From Mycoemilia scoparia (Eukaryota; Kickxellomycota; Kickxellomycetes; Kickxellales; Kickxellaceae): 64,000 nt of DNA. Within the stretch, counting starts at the first letter, position 1. Every line of letters begins with the position of its first letter. Location: the NCBI GenBank assembly GCA_027575805.1, contig JANBPU010000039.1, positions 1 to 64,000 on the forward strand, in the 5' to 3' direction. The notes under the pieces are model-generated. The model searched no databases. It saw only the letters and a list, made by a program, of their open reading frames with translations, and was not told the origin of the DNA. Shown one piece after another: positions 20,602 to 35,232 of this stretch. Position numbers and translations under genes: made by a program.

Positions 20602-21435
20602 ATGGGAGCACCTAAAGCAAAGCAAGCCCCAAAGAAGGGCAAGAGCACTAAGAATACCGACAAGTCCGATAAGTCAAATAAATATGACAAGAACGTTAAC
20701 AAAAAGAGAGCAGCAGAAGATACCAAGGATCATAAGAATGGAGGTGAGGATGGGTCTGCAACCAAAAAGCAGAAAAAGGAAAAGAAGCCAGTTTATTATC
20801 AAATCAAGAGAAACACATCTTCTGAACGCAAGAAGGCACGGTTAGCGAAGGCCAGAGTCGAAAGAGAAGAAGCCATAAAAAGATCCGAAGCTCTTGGTAT
20901 GTAACACTATTATTGTTATTATTATTAGTAGTAGTAGAATAGTAGTTTTTAAACTAGAAATGCGATAGTAATGCCGACCATTTGACTAACCCATCATTAA
21001 TAATATTGACTTATAATAGCTGTCGAGGTAATCGACTATCTCAAACAATGGAAGAATAACCATGACGAATGGAAATTCCAAAAGAGCAAGCAGATATGGA
21101 TCGTAAAGAACGTTTACAAGCCAGCCTTTATTAAAGATGAGGATCTGCCCCTGGTACTGGAATATATGAAGACAATGAAGGGCGGTGTTTGTGGGCGTGT
21201 GGCCCAGGAGGCACAGAAATTGATTGAAAAATTGGAAAAGCAAGCCTCTGCAGAGGATAAAGAAGCAGAGGGTAAGACCGATGATAAACCAGAGAAAGAA
21301 GAAGATGATGATGATGATGAGCCCAAAGAAACTACTACTACTACTACTACTCCTGAAATTCGCAAGGCAATGCTGGAGCGCGCAAAGGAGGTCTTTGAGA
21401 TCTTCTCTGGTGACTTGTCTTCCTCGTCATCGTAG
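20602..21435 (+). CDS. WKF-domain nucleolar protein (C7orf50-like)
   Basis: Two exons, 20602-20896 and 21020-21435; 236 residues. Exon 1 is Lys-rich with many KKxKK stretches (nucleolar targeting type). Exon 2 continues AVEVIDYLKQWKNNHDEWKF, then QKSKQIWIVKN, the signature WKF domain found in human C7orf50 and fungal relatives, at about residues 99-127. The C-terminus carries a run of aspartates (EDDDDDDEP) and a run of threonines encoded by an (ACT)n repeat. Splicing joins CTT G with CT GTC (Leu-Ala) with no frame change, supporting the intron. The protein is likely a pre-ribosome factor; the molecular activity is not known. Confidence 0.8.
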
Positions 21436-23306
21436 ACAACCACTTACAAAAAGTTTTATTGATTCTTGTCGTGAGTGGGGGCAAGGCATTTGTATTTGGT
21501 TTACCACGCCATTTCTCGGGATCAATCACCGCGCTCAATACTGTGTGTTTGCTTGCGAGAAATCTTTTGGCCATTTATCTCGTAATAGAAGAAAAGTGGA
21601 AAAATCCACAATATTATTTAGCCAAAAGTTTCCAATATCGATTCATAATAAACAACGCTATTTTGTTTAAACTTCTGCTGGTAGCTGGCACGTGTGGCAT
21701 TTTTATCTACATTTTAGGATAAATAAATAGAATCAATCTTATCTCTCCCGAAGCTGTAGTTGTGCTGTAATGATGTCGATTGCTATTGCTGCAGTAGCAG
21801 GAGATGATGAATTGCCACTGATGATATGTAGTCAAAATCTTAATATTATAGGATCACATGCGACCACCACCACCACCATTATTATTATTAACATTACTAC
21901 CACAGTACTGCCATTCATACTTCCACATCTCCCCGCTAATCGGCTACTGTAAAGGTATAACTGGCCACACACAAGTCATGCACCCAATTCACAGCTTTCC
22001 CACAAACTCGTTATTATACGCAGCCGAATATTTGCCTAAAAGCACAAGACAATGGAGAGCGCTGATCAGGATTCGTGGATACTAAGGGTCACACGCCTTT
22101 CGATGCAGAGAGAGAGAGAGTGCGTACACGCAATATCATCAGGATGTAAGGAGCACATCTGTCCTGATTTATATATATTTGAAAGTTCGAAAAGCAATGG
22201 CCATGTCGTGATCATTTCGTGGGTGATCATCCCAAAGATCATTCCGTTGTACTGCATGGCACACATTTCTGTCCATCAAATAAAGTTGTCCTGTATTGTG
22301 GTTTTGCAGCGCTGTCAGTACAAAGAGCGCTATTATTACATGCAGAGCTCGTGATCCTCCCTGTCCTGTGCTTATACATGGTCTCTGGAACATTGAACCC
22401 GAGGATGGCCGTAATCACAATGCTGTGTGATATGAAGAAGGCGGAGGGGGAGGGTAAAGTAGCACATCTCGCAGTTTATGGATATTATAAACATCTGAAT
22501 CGTGGATCTCTCGTCATGGGCAAGGGTGATTAAATGTGGCGCTAAACACAGGACAGTCATAATCCTCATCCATGTGGCAGGTTCTCCACCAAAAGGAAAC
22601 AGAGGATACCACCATACATTCCCTGAACATTAGCCCATAACCCATATGATTTAGCTGGAGTCTCAGTGATGATTGGCTAGTATCCAAGGGATTATTCTGG
22701 TACCCTTTCGAGGAGACTACTTTGCCGTATACAGCGACTCCCGCCGCTGATGCTGTTATCAATGACTTTTGGCCAAATGTGTCACGACGGCCACAGCCAT
22801 ATTGAATATAGCTGTTATTTCAAGTAAATTTTGTGTGGTGACGATAAATCATGTTATCGCAGATATGCTGCACATAGTAATCATTTTTCGTGAGATGTTT
22901 ATATGTGATGCCGGCGTGGCCTGTGAGATCGGAATTTATTATATATCTTCTGATATGGCGGTGGAGTATCATTCCTGCAGTAATTGACTTGAGCCTTAAC
23001 TCTTATGGTCACATACTGTTCTCTCTCTATCTATCCATCCATACAATAGGCGTGCATTTTATCTGGGAGGGCATGCTGGGGTTCATTCACACACACACGT
23101 ACACAGAGCTTTGGAAAGATGACTTGGGAATTGAATAAATACGCAGTGGCCAGGAAGCATATAAAACCTTGAAATCTGACTTGGTCTTCCTAGATATACA
23201 AATATCGACATTTAGCCTTAACTTTCTACTTATACTAATCTCATCCTTCAATAGTTTACCTTAATAAAATACCCCGAATCACATAAAACACTTTTATTGG
23301 CAAGGG
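21436..23306. other. Long spacer upstream of GH47 gene
   Basis: 1.9 kb with no supported gene. It contains an (ACC)/(ATT)-rich stretch at 21,858-21,890, a (GA)n run at about 22,108-22,120, and a family C element at 22,572-22,728. Short open frames here have no domain similarity that I can see, and one of them is made mostly of the repeat. Confidence 0.55.
22572..22728. mobile_element. MITE-like element, family C, copy 2
   Basis: About 157 bp. Left end ATGTGGCAGGTTCTCCACCA then AAAGG; right end CTGGTACCCTTTCGAGGAGA then CTACTTTGCCGTAT. The internal text TTAGCTGGAGTCTCAGTGAT followed by GATTGGCTAGTATCCAAGGG is shared with the copy at 36.9 kb. The left terminal repeat has diverged (GGAAACAG instead of GGGTACCAG). 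Confidence 0.75.
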
Positions 23307-25531
<2,225 letters not shown>

Positions 25532-25913
25532 TGTTTTTACTGTGTATGTGTATTCTATAGCCTAGATTTACCTTGTTATTATCATCAATACGTTGTTAGT
25601 AAATTAACACCAGTTAAATTATATCTGTAGCTTAATTTAAATATATTTAAGAGTAGGTTTTTACTTGAATGCTTTATGAATTCTGATAAAATGTAAAAGG
25701 GGTCGAACTGTTATACTCTAGTCAGTGGCATTTCTTTTAAACAACAATCACCCATAGTTTTAACTGCCATGTGTAATAGTAGATTATTTATCAAAGCACA
25801 TGACAATACATTCATTTAAATATATATAATTCACATACAACACCACAGCAGCAATTATAGTCAACACAGGACCTTCCAATACAGCTTTTAGAATAAAAAG
25901 TGTATTCTACAAT
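25532..25913. other. Spacer between GH47 and glycosylase genes
   Basis: AT-rich, 380 bp, with no repeat copy or gene seen. Confidence 0.5.
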
Positions 25914-26855
25914 ATGCCTCGGGCTGCAGCATTAAAGGCTACAGAAAATGTATCCAAATACTTTACAACAAACTCAAGATCATCATCATCTCCAAAAACC
26001 ACAAATAGCTCCAAAAAGAAAAGTACTAGAAAATCTCCATACACAATAAAATCCGAACAAAAATTAACAATGAAGCACAAAACTGAAACCAAAGAAATTA
26101 TTACCACAACTACAGCCACAAAGACAAAGACAAGGACAACAACAGCAAAAACAAAAGCAAGTAGCAATAAAGTTAGTAAACTATTAGGTCCAGATTCATT
26201 TAAAGACCCAATAACCGGAAAAATCGTCATTCCAAGAGTTGTAAAACCATCAACCGTCGACATTGGCAGTCTCAAGCCAATTCCAGAAACACTAAAGCCA
26301 GGGCTGGATATTCTGTTTATCGGAATCAATCCGGGGATCCAAAGTTCGCTTCACCAAAGACATTTTGCCAACCCATTGAATATATTCTGGAGAGGACTTT
26401 TCCACGCCAAACTAGTATCGGAACCACTGACTGCCCAAGACGAAGACAAACTCCAGAACACTTACAATATGTCGATATGCAACATGGTCGATCGACCAAG
26501 CCAAACTAGTTCAGATATTAGTAAAAAGGAAATGCAAGATGCCGTCCCATTTCTTTTGGAAAAAATCGATATTTATCGGCCAAAGATCGTGTGCTTCGTC
26601 GGTAAAGGAATTTATGAGGTCTTTGTGGGTAGCAAATGCACTAAGTTGGGACTTCAACCTAATGCTTTGCAATTTCCTGATCATGAGGTTTTTCCTGACT
26701 TGCCCAATTCCATTTGGCTATTTGCTATGCCCTCAACTAGCGGTAGAACTGCGGCTTACCAAAACCCACAAAAACTTGAACTGTTTTGTAATTTGAAACT
26801 GGTCTATGACAGGATCATGAGCGGACAGTCCCCAGTAGATTTGATCCCAAAATGA
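25914..26855 (+). CDS. G/T(U) mismatch-specific DNA glycosylase (TDG/Thp1 type)
   Basis: 313 residues, single exon. It starts base excision repair of deaminated cytosine (U or T opposite G). The first 95 residues are a basic, Lys/Thr-rich tail suited to non-specific DNA binding. The uracil-DNA glycosylase family 2 (MUG/TDG) core follows: LDILFIGINPGIQSSLHQ at about 132-149, with Asn139 at the water-activating position of GINPG; HFANPLNIFWRGLFHA; NMVDRPS; and MPSTSGRTAAYQ at about 272-283, the minor-groove insertion loop. This is closer to fission-yeast Thp1 and animal TDG than to Ung. The family is absent from budding yeast. Ends cleanly at VDLIPK. Confidence 0.88.
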   Translation: MPRAAALKATENVSKYFTTNSRSSSSPKTTNSSKKKSTRKSPYTIKSEQKLTMKHKTETKEIITTTTATKTKTRTTTAKTKASSNKVSKLLGPDSFKDPITGKIVIPRVVKPSTVDIGSLKPIPETLKPGLDILFIGINPGIQSSLHQRHFANPLNIFWRGLFHAKLVSEPLTAQDEDKLQNTYNMSICNMVDRPSQTSSDISKKEMQDAVPFLLEKIDIYRPKIVCFVGKGIYEVFVGSKCTKLGLQPNALQFPDHEVFPDLPNSIWLFAMPSTSGRTAAYQNPQKLELFCNLKLVYDRIMSGQSPVDLIPK

Positions 26856-27233
26856 ATCCACGCCTTTGATACATAAATTGCTGTAGAAAATACTTTTGCC
26901 TGTGGTAATAAAAGCTATAATAATAATAATAATAATAATAATAACTAAATGAAGAAGCAGAAGCTTCTTGAAATTAATTTGTTTATGTTGCAAAGGCACA
27001 TAAACAAATATTTTTCTTATAAAGGATAGACATGCGGATAAAATTTTAATAAAGAAAACCCTATTTTCTACTAAAAACTAAGAGCAACAAACGATATTCA
27101 AAGAAAATTTAATATAAGCAAATTGTATACAACAAATCAGAATAAACATCAAGAACTGAGCATTATTATAGATGACAGACAGGCGGGCAGTGATTACAGC
27201 AAAAACATCAGCACCAGGCCATAATATGGAAGA
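26856..27233. other. Spacer with (AAT)n microsatellite
   Basis: Converging 3' ends of the glycosylase and Sec14-GOLD genes. (AAT)n at 26,916-26,944 (about 9 units). Nothing else was recognised. Confidence 0.6.
26916..26944. repeat. (ATA)n microsatellite
   Basis: About nine perfect trinucleotide units in the 3' spacer. Confidence 0.9.
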
Positions 27234-28981
27234 TCATTGGCTTGACTTTGGCTTATTAAGGTCTCGGTTAACATTGGGCAGGTCATACATGTGAAGGAGT
27301 TTTTCTTCCATATCAACACTATAACGGAGCGTCTGTGGTACCTTTGACTCTTCTTCTGTGGGGAATGGTGCTTCACCCTCATCAAACCTAGGAACTCTCC
27401 ACGTAAAAATCAGAGTTCCCTCTGGCTGATCTTTAGGTAAATGTATTTCGATCATGACCGGGGCGCGGAATGCATCAAACAGAGTCTCTGGATATAGCAA
27501 TTCCTCAGAGGAAGTGGTACCAATGGGCTTGAAGCGGACCTCAACCACAACACCACGACCGCTTGTCATCTCAAAGCTGCAAATGGCTACAGGTGGGGGA
27601 CGAGGCTTGGTAGGTGTCTGGTTTTTTCCGAATGAAAGCCACCCCTTTGCACTAAAATTACCAATATAGCTACTATTGTTTGGACCGCTATTTGTCAGGC
27701 TTTTTGGTGTATCCTTAGCATCAATCACGGTGGGATCGCGAGGCGGCGTTTTGAATTTGAATACGTGCGAAGTATCCGAAAAGTTAAGCTCGGCATGGTG
27801 GGGCATTCCTGAAAACGCGCTTCTTGGAAGATTCACATAATTGTGTATGGGTGGGCATGGCACACAACCACCAGGCATGTGCGAGCACGTACACTCGCCA
27901 CCCAGGAACTTTGGCAGGTTTTCTGCAGGGATCTGTTCCAAGAGAGCGTCCTTGAAGTTCTTGTTCATGATGGTAACCTTGCTGATTACTCGTGGGTCCA
28001 GCCACGACTTGACAATGTTCCAGGCGGTTACGAACATGGATGGGGCATTGACAAGGTAGGTTTTGTACATGCGTTCTGGGTAGTAGAGCTGGTCACTTGA
28101 AAGTAGCTCTTGCAACATGTTTAGAGCCGGCCAGTGCAACATGCCAAGCGATAGTCCAGTACAGTCAAAGATCACGACTTGCTTGTCTATCTCATGGCCT
28201 GCCTTTTTGGAACACTCTTTTAGTAAGACCTGCGTCAGAAACTCTTGGAAAATATAGTGCATCTCAAGAACCTCGCTACTGGCACAGTGTTTTGGGATCT
28301 GCTTGGCGCTGTATCGTCCAATTCTCTCGATATATACCGGATGACCTTCCTTATCAAATTTGTGCCAGCAGCCGCCACCAAAATACTGGTTGGTGCGAAG
28401 TAGATAGTCCTTGATGCCGTTCCCAGGCATCAGGTTGGCATCGTTGAGGCCGGTATAACCTCTGATGGGATAAGGAACTGACAAATTGTTGTCGCTGCGA
28501 GCAAGTGGAAGATTATCAATCTTTTCGTCCTGTCTCCACTTATACCATCCGGTTATCATCTCCATGGCTTTTGGCTATGAAAGATTGTGAGGAGATAGAA
28601 GATTGTTGTTAATATGCTTGGTCAGCTCTCTTTGCTCGATGCATACTCAAAATCATGCCTGCAGATAGCAACAACAATGACTATGCAATACATCATAACA
28701 TTGTCACGTGAACTTACAATATCAAGCTTTCTGGCAACTGCAAACCTCCACAGCGTCTATATAATAACGATAATACAATAATAGAATTCAAAGGGACAAA
28801 TTAGAACCCTAGACAAAAAACAATGTGTATATCATTATGTGTGTAGGTAAAACGGCAGCATAGCACATACAGAGTCGTCGCAGTATGCTGAAGCGTCGCT
28901 GTTCTCCTTGTCTAGTGCTTCTCTGAATCTTGCAATTACATCAGCCCGCTCCTGCGGGTCGGGGTTGTCAAGGTCGACCAT
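27234..28981 (-). CDS. Sec14-like lipid-transfer protein with GOLD domain
   Basis: 496 residues from three exons: 28981-28871 (37 codons), 28756-28718 (13 codons) and 28574-27234. Order: CRAL-TRIO N-terminal helices (ADVIARFREALDKE; TLWRFAVARKLDI joined to PKAMEMITGWYKWRQ); CRAL-TRIO lipid-binding core (KQVVIFDCTGLSLGMLHWPA; PERMYKTYLVNAPSMFVTAW; LPKFLGGECTC); then a GOLD beta-sandwich (about 385-470; GRGVVVEVRFKPIG and PEGTLIFTWRVP). Animal SEC14L2-type and plant patellin-like proteins have this combination; they bind phosphoinositides or hydrophobic ligands at membranes. A cysteine/proline-rich loop (CTCSHMPGGCVPCPP) between the two domains is unusual and could bind metal. Intron positions are supported by unbroken family-typical sequence across both junctions. 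Confidence 0.87.
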
Positions 28982-30070
28982 TGAATATGAGAGTGTTGGT
29001 GGACTGTAGGGGTGAGGAGGAGGGGGGACACTGTAGGCAAGAAAATGCTAAAGCCAAAAGACAGAAACAGATTATTGTTATTATAAAGTTTAAAAATATA
29101 AAAGGGAGGCAAAGATGCGGTAGTGTTCATGAGGCCATCTAAGATGATTTAAAAAGAACTACTAGATAATTATAGCATGAAACTATGCAAGGAGCAGCAT
29201 GAGGACTCTCAGAGAGTGCTTGAGGCTCATGTTGCACAAACAGAATGGACAAGGCGGGTGGCTCTCAACATCAATAGCTGTTACAAAACTTCATTTGTTC
29301 TAATCAAAGGGGGATGGTGTGCTTTCCAGGATCTTCAAGCACAAAGGGTTGCAGCTTTGAGGTGCTGGACCATGGTTTGTCGACTTCGGAGCCCGCTAGC
29401 CAAAGAACAAAGGGTAATCTTGAAAAGCCAGCATCAGCAACAGCAACTTGTTTTAATTTAAAAGTGGTGTATGCCTTCTAGAATGGGCTCTCTTGAAAAG
29501 AATAGCAACGGGCTGATTTGTGGAAAAACATAAACACCGAATCAGCAAAATGTATAAGCCCGCTTCTTTCCTCCGTACCTTTTTTCGGTTAATCGACTGG
29601 CCAGCCACCTACAACAACAACCATCCATCTCTGTCATTCAAACCGAACAGCAAAGAAACAGGCAACAAAAAGAGGCTCGTTAAATCAAGAACTTAATTAT
29701 CCCTGATCTCCAATATTATCAGATTATTATTTTTTTATGTTCAACTTTTTTCGAATCGTAAAAGTGCGAGATATGTGTGTGTGTTCTAACGCTTTCTTAT
29801 TATCTCTCTAGAATAATTTTCTCGCTTTATTACATTGTTTTTACTTCTCTTTATAAGCGTGCTTGCCTGACTGCCTGCCTGCCTACTTGTCTGTCTTCCT
29901 TCCTTCCTGCGTACATATTTTTTTCAGTTTCTGGAAACTCCAGTCTATTTCGACAGGAACACCTGCATATATTTATATCTTTTTTAAGGCCCACACCACA
30001 ATCTTTTGTTTTTTATTTCGACATAAGCCAACAAAAGGGCATACCCGCACACCCACACACATATATCGCC
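28982..30070. other. Divergent promoter region, Sec14-GOLD / REX4
   Basis: 1.1 kb. It includes pyrimidine-rich and TGCC-repeat text just upstream of REX4 (29,865-29,905) and a short open frame at 29,177-29,461 with no known feature. No repeat element of families A-C. Confidence 0.5.
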
Positions 30071-31710
30071 ATGGACAATTGGAAAAAGCTTCAAAAGGTA
30101 TAATATAAGATCTATTACTAAATAGCCTCGCAGCCTCAAAGTAGCTAAATATTTAACATAGTCACTGCAACATGCTTTATTTATGTATTTAGAAATTGTC
30201 GAAATCCAAGGACAAGCTCAAGAGTAGCAGCAAATCAAAGTCCAAAAGCCATAGCGATGACAAGAAAAAGAAAAAGTCCAAATCAATCGATTCTGTAGAC
30301 ACGGTCAATGGTGATGTCAAAAGTGATGGTACTGAGGTGAGTACAAAGTCGCCGGTAAAGGCCAAGGCCACAAAGAAAAAAAAGACCAGCAAGACTAGTC
30401 AACTTCTCGATGCTATACTGAACGGAGGTTCAGACAGCGAGAAGAAAAAGAGAAAAAGAAAGAGCAAGTCTGAAGATGAGGAGGACCCTGAAAGCGATTC
30501 AGAACCAGTGAAGAGCAAGAAAAAGCAGAAGAAAGATAAAAAGGACAAGAAGAAGAATAAGAAGAAAGAGAACGATGGACAAGAAGAAGATGAAGAAGAA
30601 GGTGGCGGTGAGGAAGTAAAGAAAGATAAGAAGGAAAAATCAAAGAAGCGGTAAGGACAATAAATCGAATAATAAATTATTTAGAACTATCAAAGATTAC
30701 TAATTGAACATGGTTGTTATAAAATGTCTTGTGAGTATAGGAAATCTGGAGATCATAGCGATGATGATGATGATGATGATAGTGAGAAAGATGAACAAAA
30801 AGACAAGGCCAAACCAAAGAAGCAGAAAAAATCGACCTCTGAAGACGAGGAAGAAATCGACCCTGAAAAGGCAGCAGAAATGGCCCAGAATATGGCACTT
30901 GAGCATATCGCCATAACAGACAAAACCATTGTCAGTGATAAGCCCATGCCAGCCGATGCCGATAGCTGGTTCGACGAAATCGCCCAAAAGGACTTCCTAA
31001 AAGCAAAGAGAAAGTTAATCGAAAGGGAAGGCAAACTGCCGTCAATCGACCCTGCTGTCATTGTTCCTGAAGAAAAGAGAAATGCTGTTGGCAAGTTCCT
31101 GGCCATTGATTGTGAAATGGTGGGTGTTGGCCCAAGAGGTATAAGATCAATGCTTGCGCGCGTCAGTTTGGTTAACTACTATGGCGTCACTGTGATGGAC
31201 GAGTTTGTCAAACCCCAGGAGAAGGTTACCGACTACAGAACTTGGGTTTCTGGTATTCGGCCTCAAGACATCGCCAATGCGCCCTCATTCAAAGAAGTGC
31301 AGAAGCGAGTCGCCGATCTGTTTAAGGACAGAATCATCATTGGGCATGCTATTCATAACGACTTGAAGGCCATGCTGTTGTCGCATCCAAAGTCTTTGAT
31401 CCGTGATACATCGCTGTTTGCCCCATTCCGTGAGGCCTGTGGCGGCCGTACTCCCGGTCTAAAGAAGCTGGCTGATCTTGAGCTTGGACTCAAGATCCAG
31501 GGCGGAGAGCACTCGTCGGTCATTGATGCCAAGATCACCATGTTGCTGTACCGAAAGGTCCGTGCTCGATGGGAAAAGAGCATTACTTTGAGTCAGAGGA
31601 CCAAGGAAAAGCGGAAGGAACGGGCAATTGCCAAGGCACTAAAACGTTTGGATGATAGAAAAGCAGCCAAAGAAGCCAAGCGCGCAGGAAAATCAGCATC
31701 AGCATCATGA
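30071..31710 (+). CDS. REX4: RNA exonuclease 4 (REX4)
   Basis: 484 residues, three exons: 30071-30097 (nine codons), 30193-30650 and 30741-31710. 3'-5' exonuclease of the DEDDh group, related to yeast Rex4 and frog XPMC2, acting in ITS1 pre-rRNA processing. The N-terminal 200 residues are very Lys-rich with two acidic stretches (a (GAT)-encoded Asp run at exon 3 start). Exo I motif FLAIDCEMVGVG at about 281, Exo II motif IIIGHAIHNDLKAMLL, Exo III motif HSSVIDAKITMLLYRKV. The C-terminal helix is Lys/Ala rich (RAIAKALKRLDDRKAAKEAK). The basic head is much longer than in yeast Rex4 (289 residues). Intron 2 is required: without it a stop (TAA) follows at once. Exon 2 ends CG, exon 3 starts G AAA, restoring Arg-Lys. 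Confidence 0.88.
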
Positions 31711-32798
31711 AAAGTCATAGAAACATTTGCACACCAACAACAATGATGGTTGTAGCACTCTATATGGAATACTAAAATATTAATAATCATAATAATTTCA
31801 AAGGTTCTCTAGTTAGTTGGCAATTTTGTATTCTTTAAGGATAATTCTCCAAGTGTGGCTTGGCTTGTGTGGTTTAGCGTTAGATATGAAACCAATAGCA
31901 GGGCTTCCAGCCATCAACAGGTTTGCAATCTATTTCTGGAGCCAGCACAAATGTGCAACTTTTAATTTGCAATGCCGGATATAAATTTAGATATAGAGTC
32001 TGCAGCTGCCCCTTTTTATTTAAAAGCGAAATGGAGAGCAAAAGGTATTTCTACAAGAGTCATGGAAAAAAGAATGGAGCGTGGAGAGCATTACAGAACA
32101 GAACACAGCTGGCTTACGATAAGGTTTTTTATAAGAGACATATGCGAAGCTTTGGGAACCAGCCGAGGCATCCATCTTGTCCACGCCAACAGTTGGCAAG
32201 TACAGCAAATACCGAAAACCTTTCAATTTCTGGAGCCATTGACATTATTACTAATATTGTTTCGTGCATCTACAAGCATAAATGTTGCTGCACCAGATGT
32301 TTAGGAGAAAAAATGGGACAGAGAATGCAATCAAATTGAAGTGTGACCAATGTGTGAGAGCGAGCCTCGGATAACTGACTTGGTCTTGTGAGGACTAACC
32401 GCTCTAATTTCCTTATGCAGTATGATGCTTGTTATTTCTTTATAAGGCTTTTCTGGTAGAGGGGAGGGGGGCAAGAAATGATACCAAGACCGCCTCTCCC
32501 TCTCTCTCCATTTGTTTATATGCATGACACTCCATGTCTATCCTTGTACTCAATAGCAATAACAACAGCAACAACAGGAAAGAACTTTGACATGACTTTG
32601 TTATTTCTCTCTCTCTTTATTCCACTTTTTATCTAATAGATATACTCCTATTTATTTAAGTTATCCCTATTATCCTATTTATTAATCCTGACCTGTTCCA
32701 ACCATTATCTTATTTTTGGCATACAAACGGGAGTCAACAACTTGTACATGTCCGACACTATTGTACCACACTATATTATTCTATAAGACGTCAGCGAT
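31711..32798. other. Spacer upstream of kinase 1
   Basis: 1.1 kb. A 138-codon open frame at 31,923-32,339 has no known domain and poor codon structure. There are pyrimidine tracts near 32,490-32,520 and 32,610-32,625. This includes the promoter of the next gene. Confidence 0.5.
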
Positions 32799-34810
32799 AT
32801 GACATACAGTCCAAAAGTCCCCGATGGTGAATACAGGACTGGAAGAAAGTTAGGTAAGCAATCAATCGCTTTTTGTTGGTAACGATGTGCGTGTATGCCC
32901 CAAAGTTAAAAAAAGGGCTCTCTCTCTCTGTGTGTGTGTGTGTTTTTCGATGGGTGGTTAGATAATCTCAAGGGAAACCACGACTGGCTACCCACCTACC
33001 GGCCACCCCACAATAACAGCAGTAATAATAATAAAATAACATAATTTTGTTCATCTGTGCTTGTTTTATGAAGGAAGTGGCAATTTTGGTTCAGTGTTTG
33101 AAGCAAAGCACCTACCGACCAATGAACCGAGGGCTATCAAGATCATTCAGAAACGACCCAAAGCCAGGTTTAACGAAATGGTTCAGAGAGAGGTCAATAT
33201 CCTTTTGAGCATTAACCATCACCCCCACATAGTAAAGCTCTACAAGGCTTTTGAACACAACAATCTGTACTATCTTATTTTTGAATTGTAAGTATCAATG
33301 TTTTTGTTACGCACGCACTTCTTTTAATTTGTAAATCTTTTCCTACATTGGCGGATGATACACATAGTCAAACTCTCTCCCAATCTTGTGTTTGCGTGAA
33401 TGTGGTCACCAAGATCGCGTACATTGATTAGCAAAGAACTTGGATATAACAAAAATGGAAAATTCCAGCACTCCTCTTGTCATTGCATATATATTTTTGT
33501 GTGCGTGTGTTCAGGGAATATTCTAAAGCGCAGCACTAACCTTGGATGCTGATGTATGTATGGTTGAATAAACAAATAGATGCAGGGGCGATGATCTGTA
33601 TGAAAGGCTCGGAAAAGCAAAGACATTCAGCGAACGCAATGCACAAGAGATTATGCGGATCTGTTTCGAAACTGTCAGCTATTTGCATGACCACGGAGTA
33701 GTCCACAGAGACATAAAACCACAAAACATCCTGTTCCGCAGCGAACGGTTCGACTCTCTAGTCCTGGCGGATTTTGGAATATCCCGGATGATGCAGTGGC
33801 CAGATCAAAAGTTCATAACACGGATTGGAACGCCAGCATACATGGCTCCCGAAGTGCTGACCAGAGAGGGATATGGCACTTCGGTTGATATCTGGAGCCT
33901 CGGAGTCATGATGCATGTCCTTTTGGGAGGCAATGTTCCGTGGGATGTCCACAACCTGAGCATAGAGAGATGGTACTTCAAGATCCTCAATTCACGACCG
34001 GACTTTAGTGGCCAACAGTGGGTTATGGTCTCAGATAGTGCTAAGGAGCTTATTAGCCAATGCTTAGTTGCCAGCCCGGATTACCGTATAACGGCAAAAA
34101 GAGTGATTGAGGAATCCAAATGGCTGACTGAACATTTGGCATCAACCCATGATCTTCTTTCGGATTGTATAACTGAAGAAGATGAAGCAGCAGCAGCAGA
34201 AGAGCCGAATGGGGATACTGGAGAAAAACAACTAAAGGCCAGGCCCAAGTATAATTTTGGGCAGCCGGCTCGCAAATTTAGAAAAGCAATCATTATGATC
34301 AGGGCCATTAACAGGTTTAAAGGCCGCCGGAAGTATGCGCTCTCATTTGTTGATGCAAATAGTGCGGCATTGAAGGGTACTACTGCAACACGTTCAACAC
34401 TTGCTTCCAGCAATGAAGGTCGCAATGTTGGTGGTGCTAGTGGCAACGGCAATAACAGCGGCAGAGGAGTATCAAAACCAAAATCCAACAAGAGTGCGAA
34501 GCACAGAAACGATGATGATGATGATGATGATGCTGGTTGTGGAACAGGCTCTGCTGATAAAAATGATGTTTCTAGAAAAAACAAATATATGGGAGCAGCA
34601 GCAGATCAGGTTTCAGTATTAGCCTTATCTACACAGAGCAGCAAGAATATTGAAAAGCCCTCCGCTATTGTTGTCAGTGTTGGCGGCGGTAATAGTATTG
34701 GCAATAATAAGGACAACGCCAAAAGGCAGCAGACAAAAAAGAACTTGCTCCAGCAAATACTTGGGTGCATCTGGCGGATCCAACGACAGCAAAAGGCACC
34801 ATCAAGGTGA
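32799..34810 (+). CDS. CaMK-like serine/threonine protein kinase 1
   Basis: 499 residues, three exons: 32799-32853, 33074-33287 and 33580-34810. Kinase motifs: glycine loop GSGNFGSV (joined across intron 1), Lys of AIKIIQK, APE-type pattern later, HRDIKPQN catalytic loop, DFGIS, GTPAYMAPEVL, and DIWSLGVMMHVLLGG. CAMK-group sequence. After the domain come an acidic/Glu stretch, then an amphipathic basic segment KFRKAIIMIRAINRFKGRRK at about 355-374, resembling a calmodulin-binding autoinhibitory helix, then a long Asn/Ser/Asp-rich tail with (GAT)n-encoded aspartates and a Gln/Lys end. The 170-residue tail after that helix has no recognisable domain. It lies 1.9 kb from a second kinase of the same group in the same orientation. 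Confidence 0.85.
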
Positions 34811-35087
34811 TTAATCCATATATCCAAAACCCGCCCCTCTTCTCAACCACAAAGCCTGGAACTGGGGAATTCCGAAATCCCGTTCGCAAAAAAGTAACCT
34901 ATAACATTAGCAGTAGTGTATATAATAGCCAGTAGCCACTGTCTTCTTTACTTAACGTCCACTGCCTTCGAAAGAAGCCATTACTACTACCACTGTCACA
35001 CATTAAGCATTGTTACCATTTGTACTTTTATCACTTTTTCGTACGCAATTAATTCCAATCCACTAATAAAGCCGCTAATATCGACCT

Positions 35088-35232
35088 ATATGGGCATATT
35101 TCACAGGCCGTAGGCAAAATGGTAGGTCCCCAGGAGTTGCATATATAGAATAGCTGATGATTGGGCCAAATTACGAGAGCCCATTTCCGCCTAACTAACA
35201 TAGATCCGATCACAGGCGAAATCTTGCCAGAT
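35088..35232. mobile_element. MITE-like element, family B, copy 1
   Basis: About 145 bp. The left end ATATGGGCATATTTCACAGG and the reverse complement of the right end (CGATCACAGGCGAAATCTTG then CCAGA) give imperfect inverted repeats. Internal text TTGGGCCAAATTACGAGAGC then CCAT is shared with the copy at 35,641. Non-coding. Confidence 0.65.

Noticed and set aside
22514..22762. 82-codon minus-strand open frame
   Set aside because: It is composed almost wholly of the family C repeat.
31923..32339. 138-codon open frame
   Set aside because: No domain, no signal peptide and atypical composition; overlapped by another frame of similar length.
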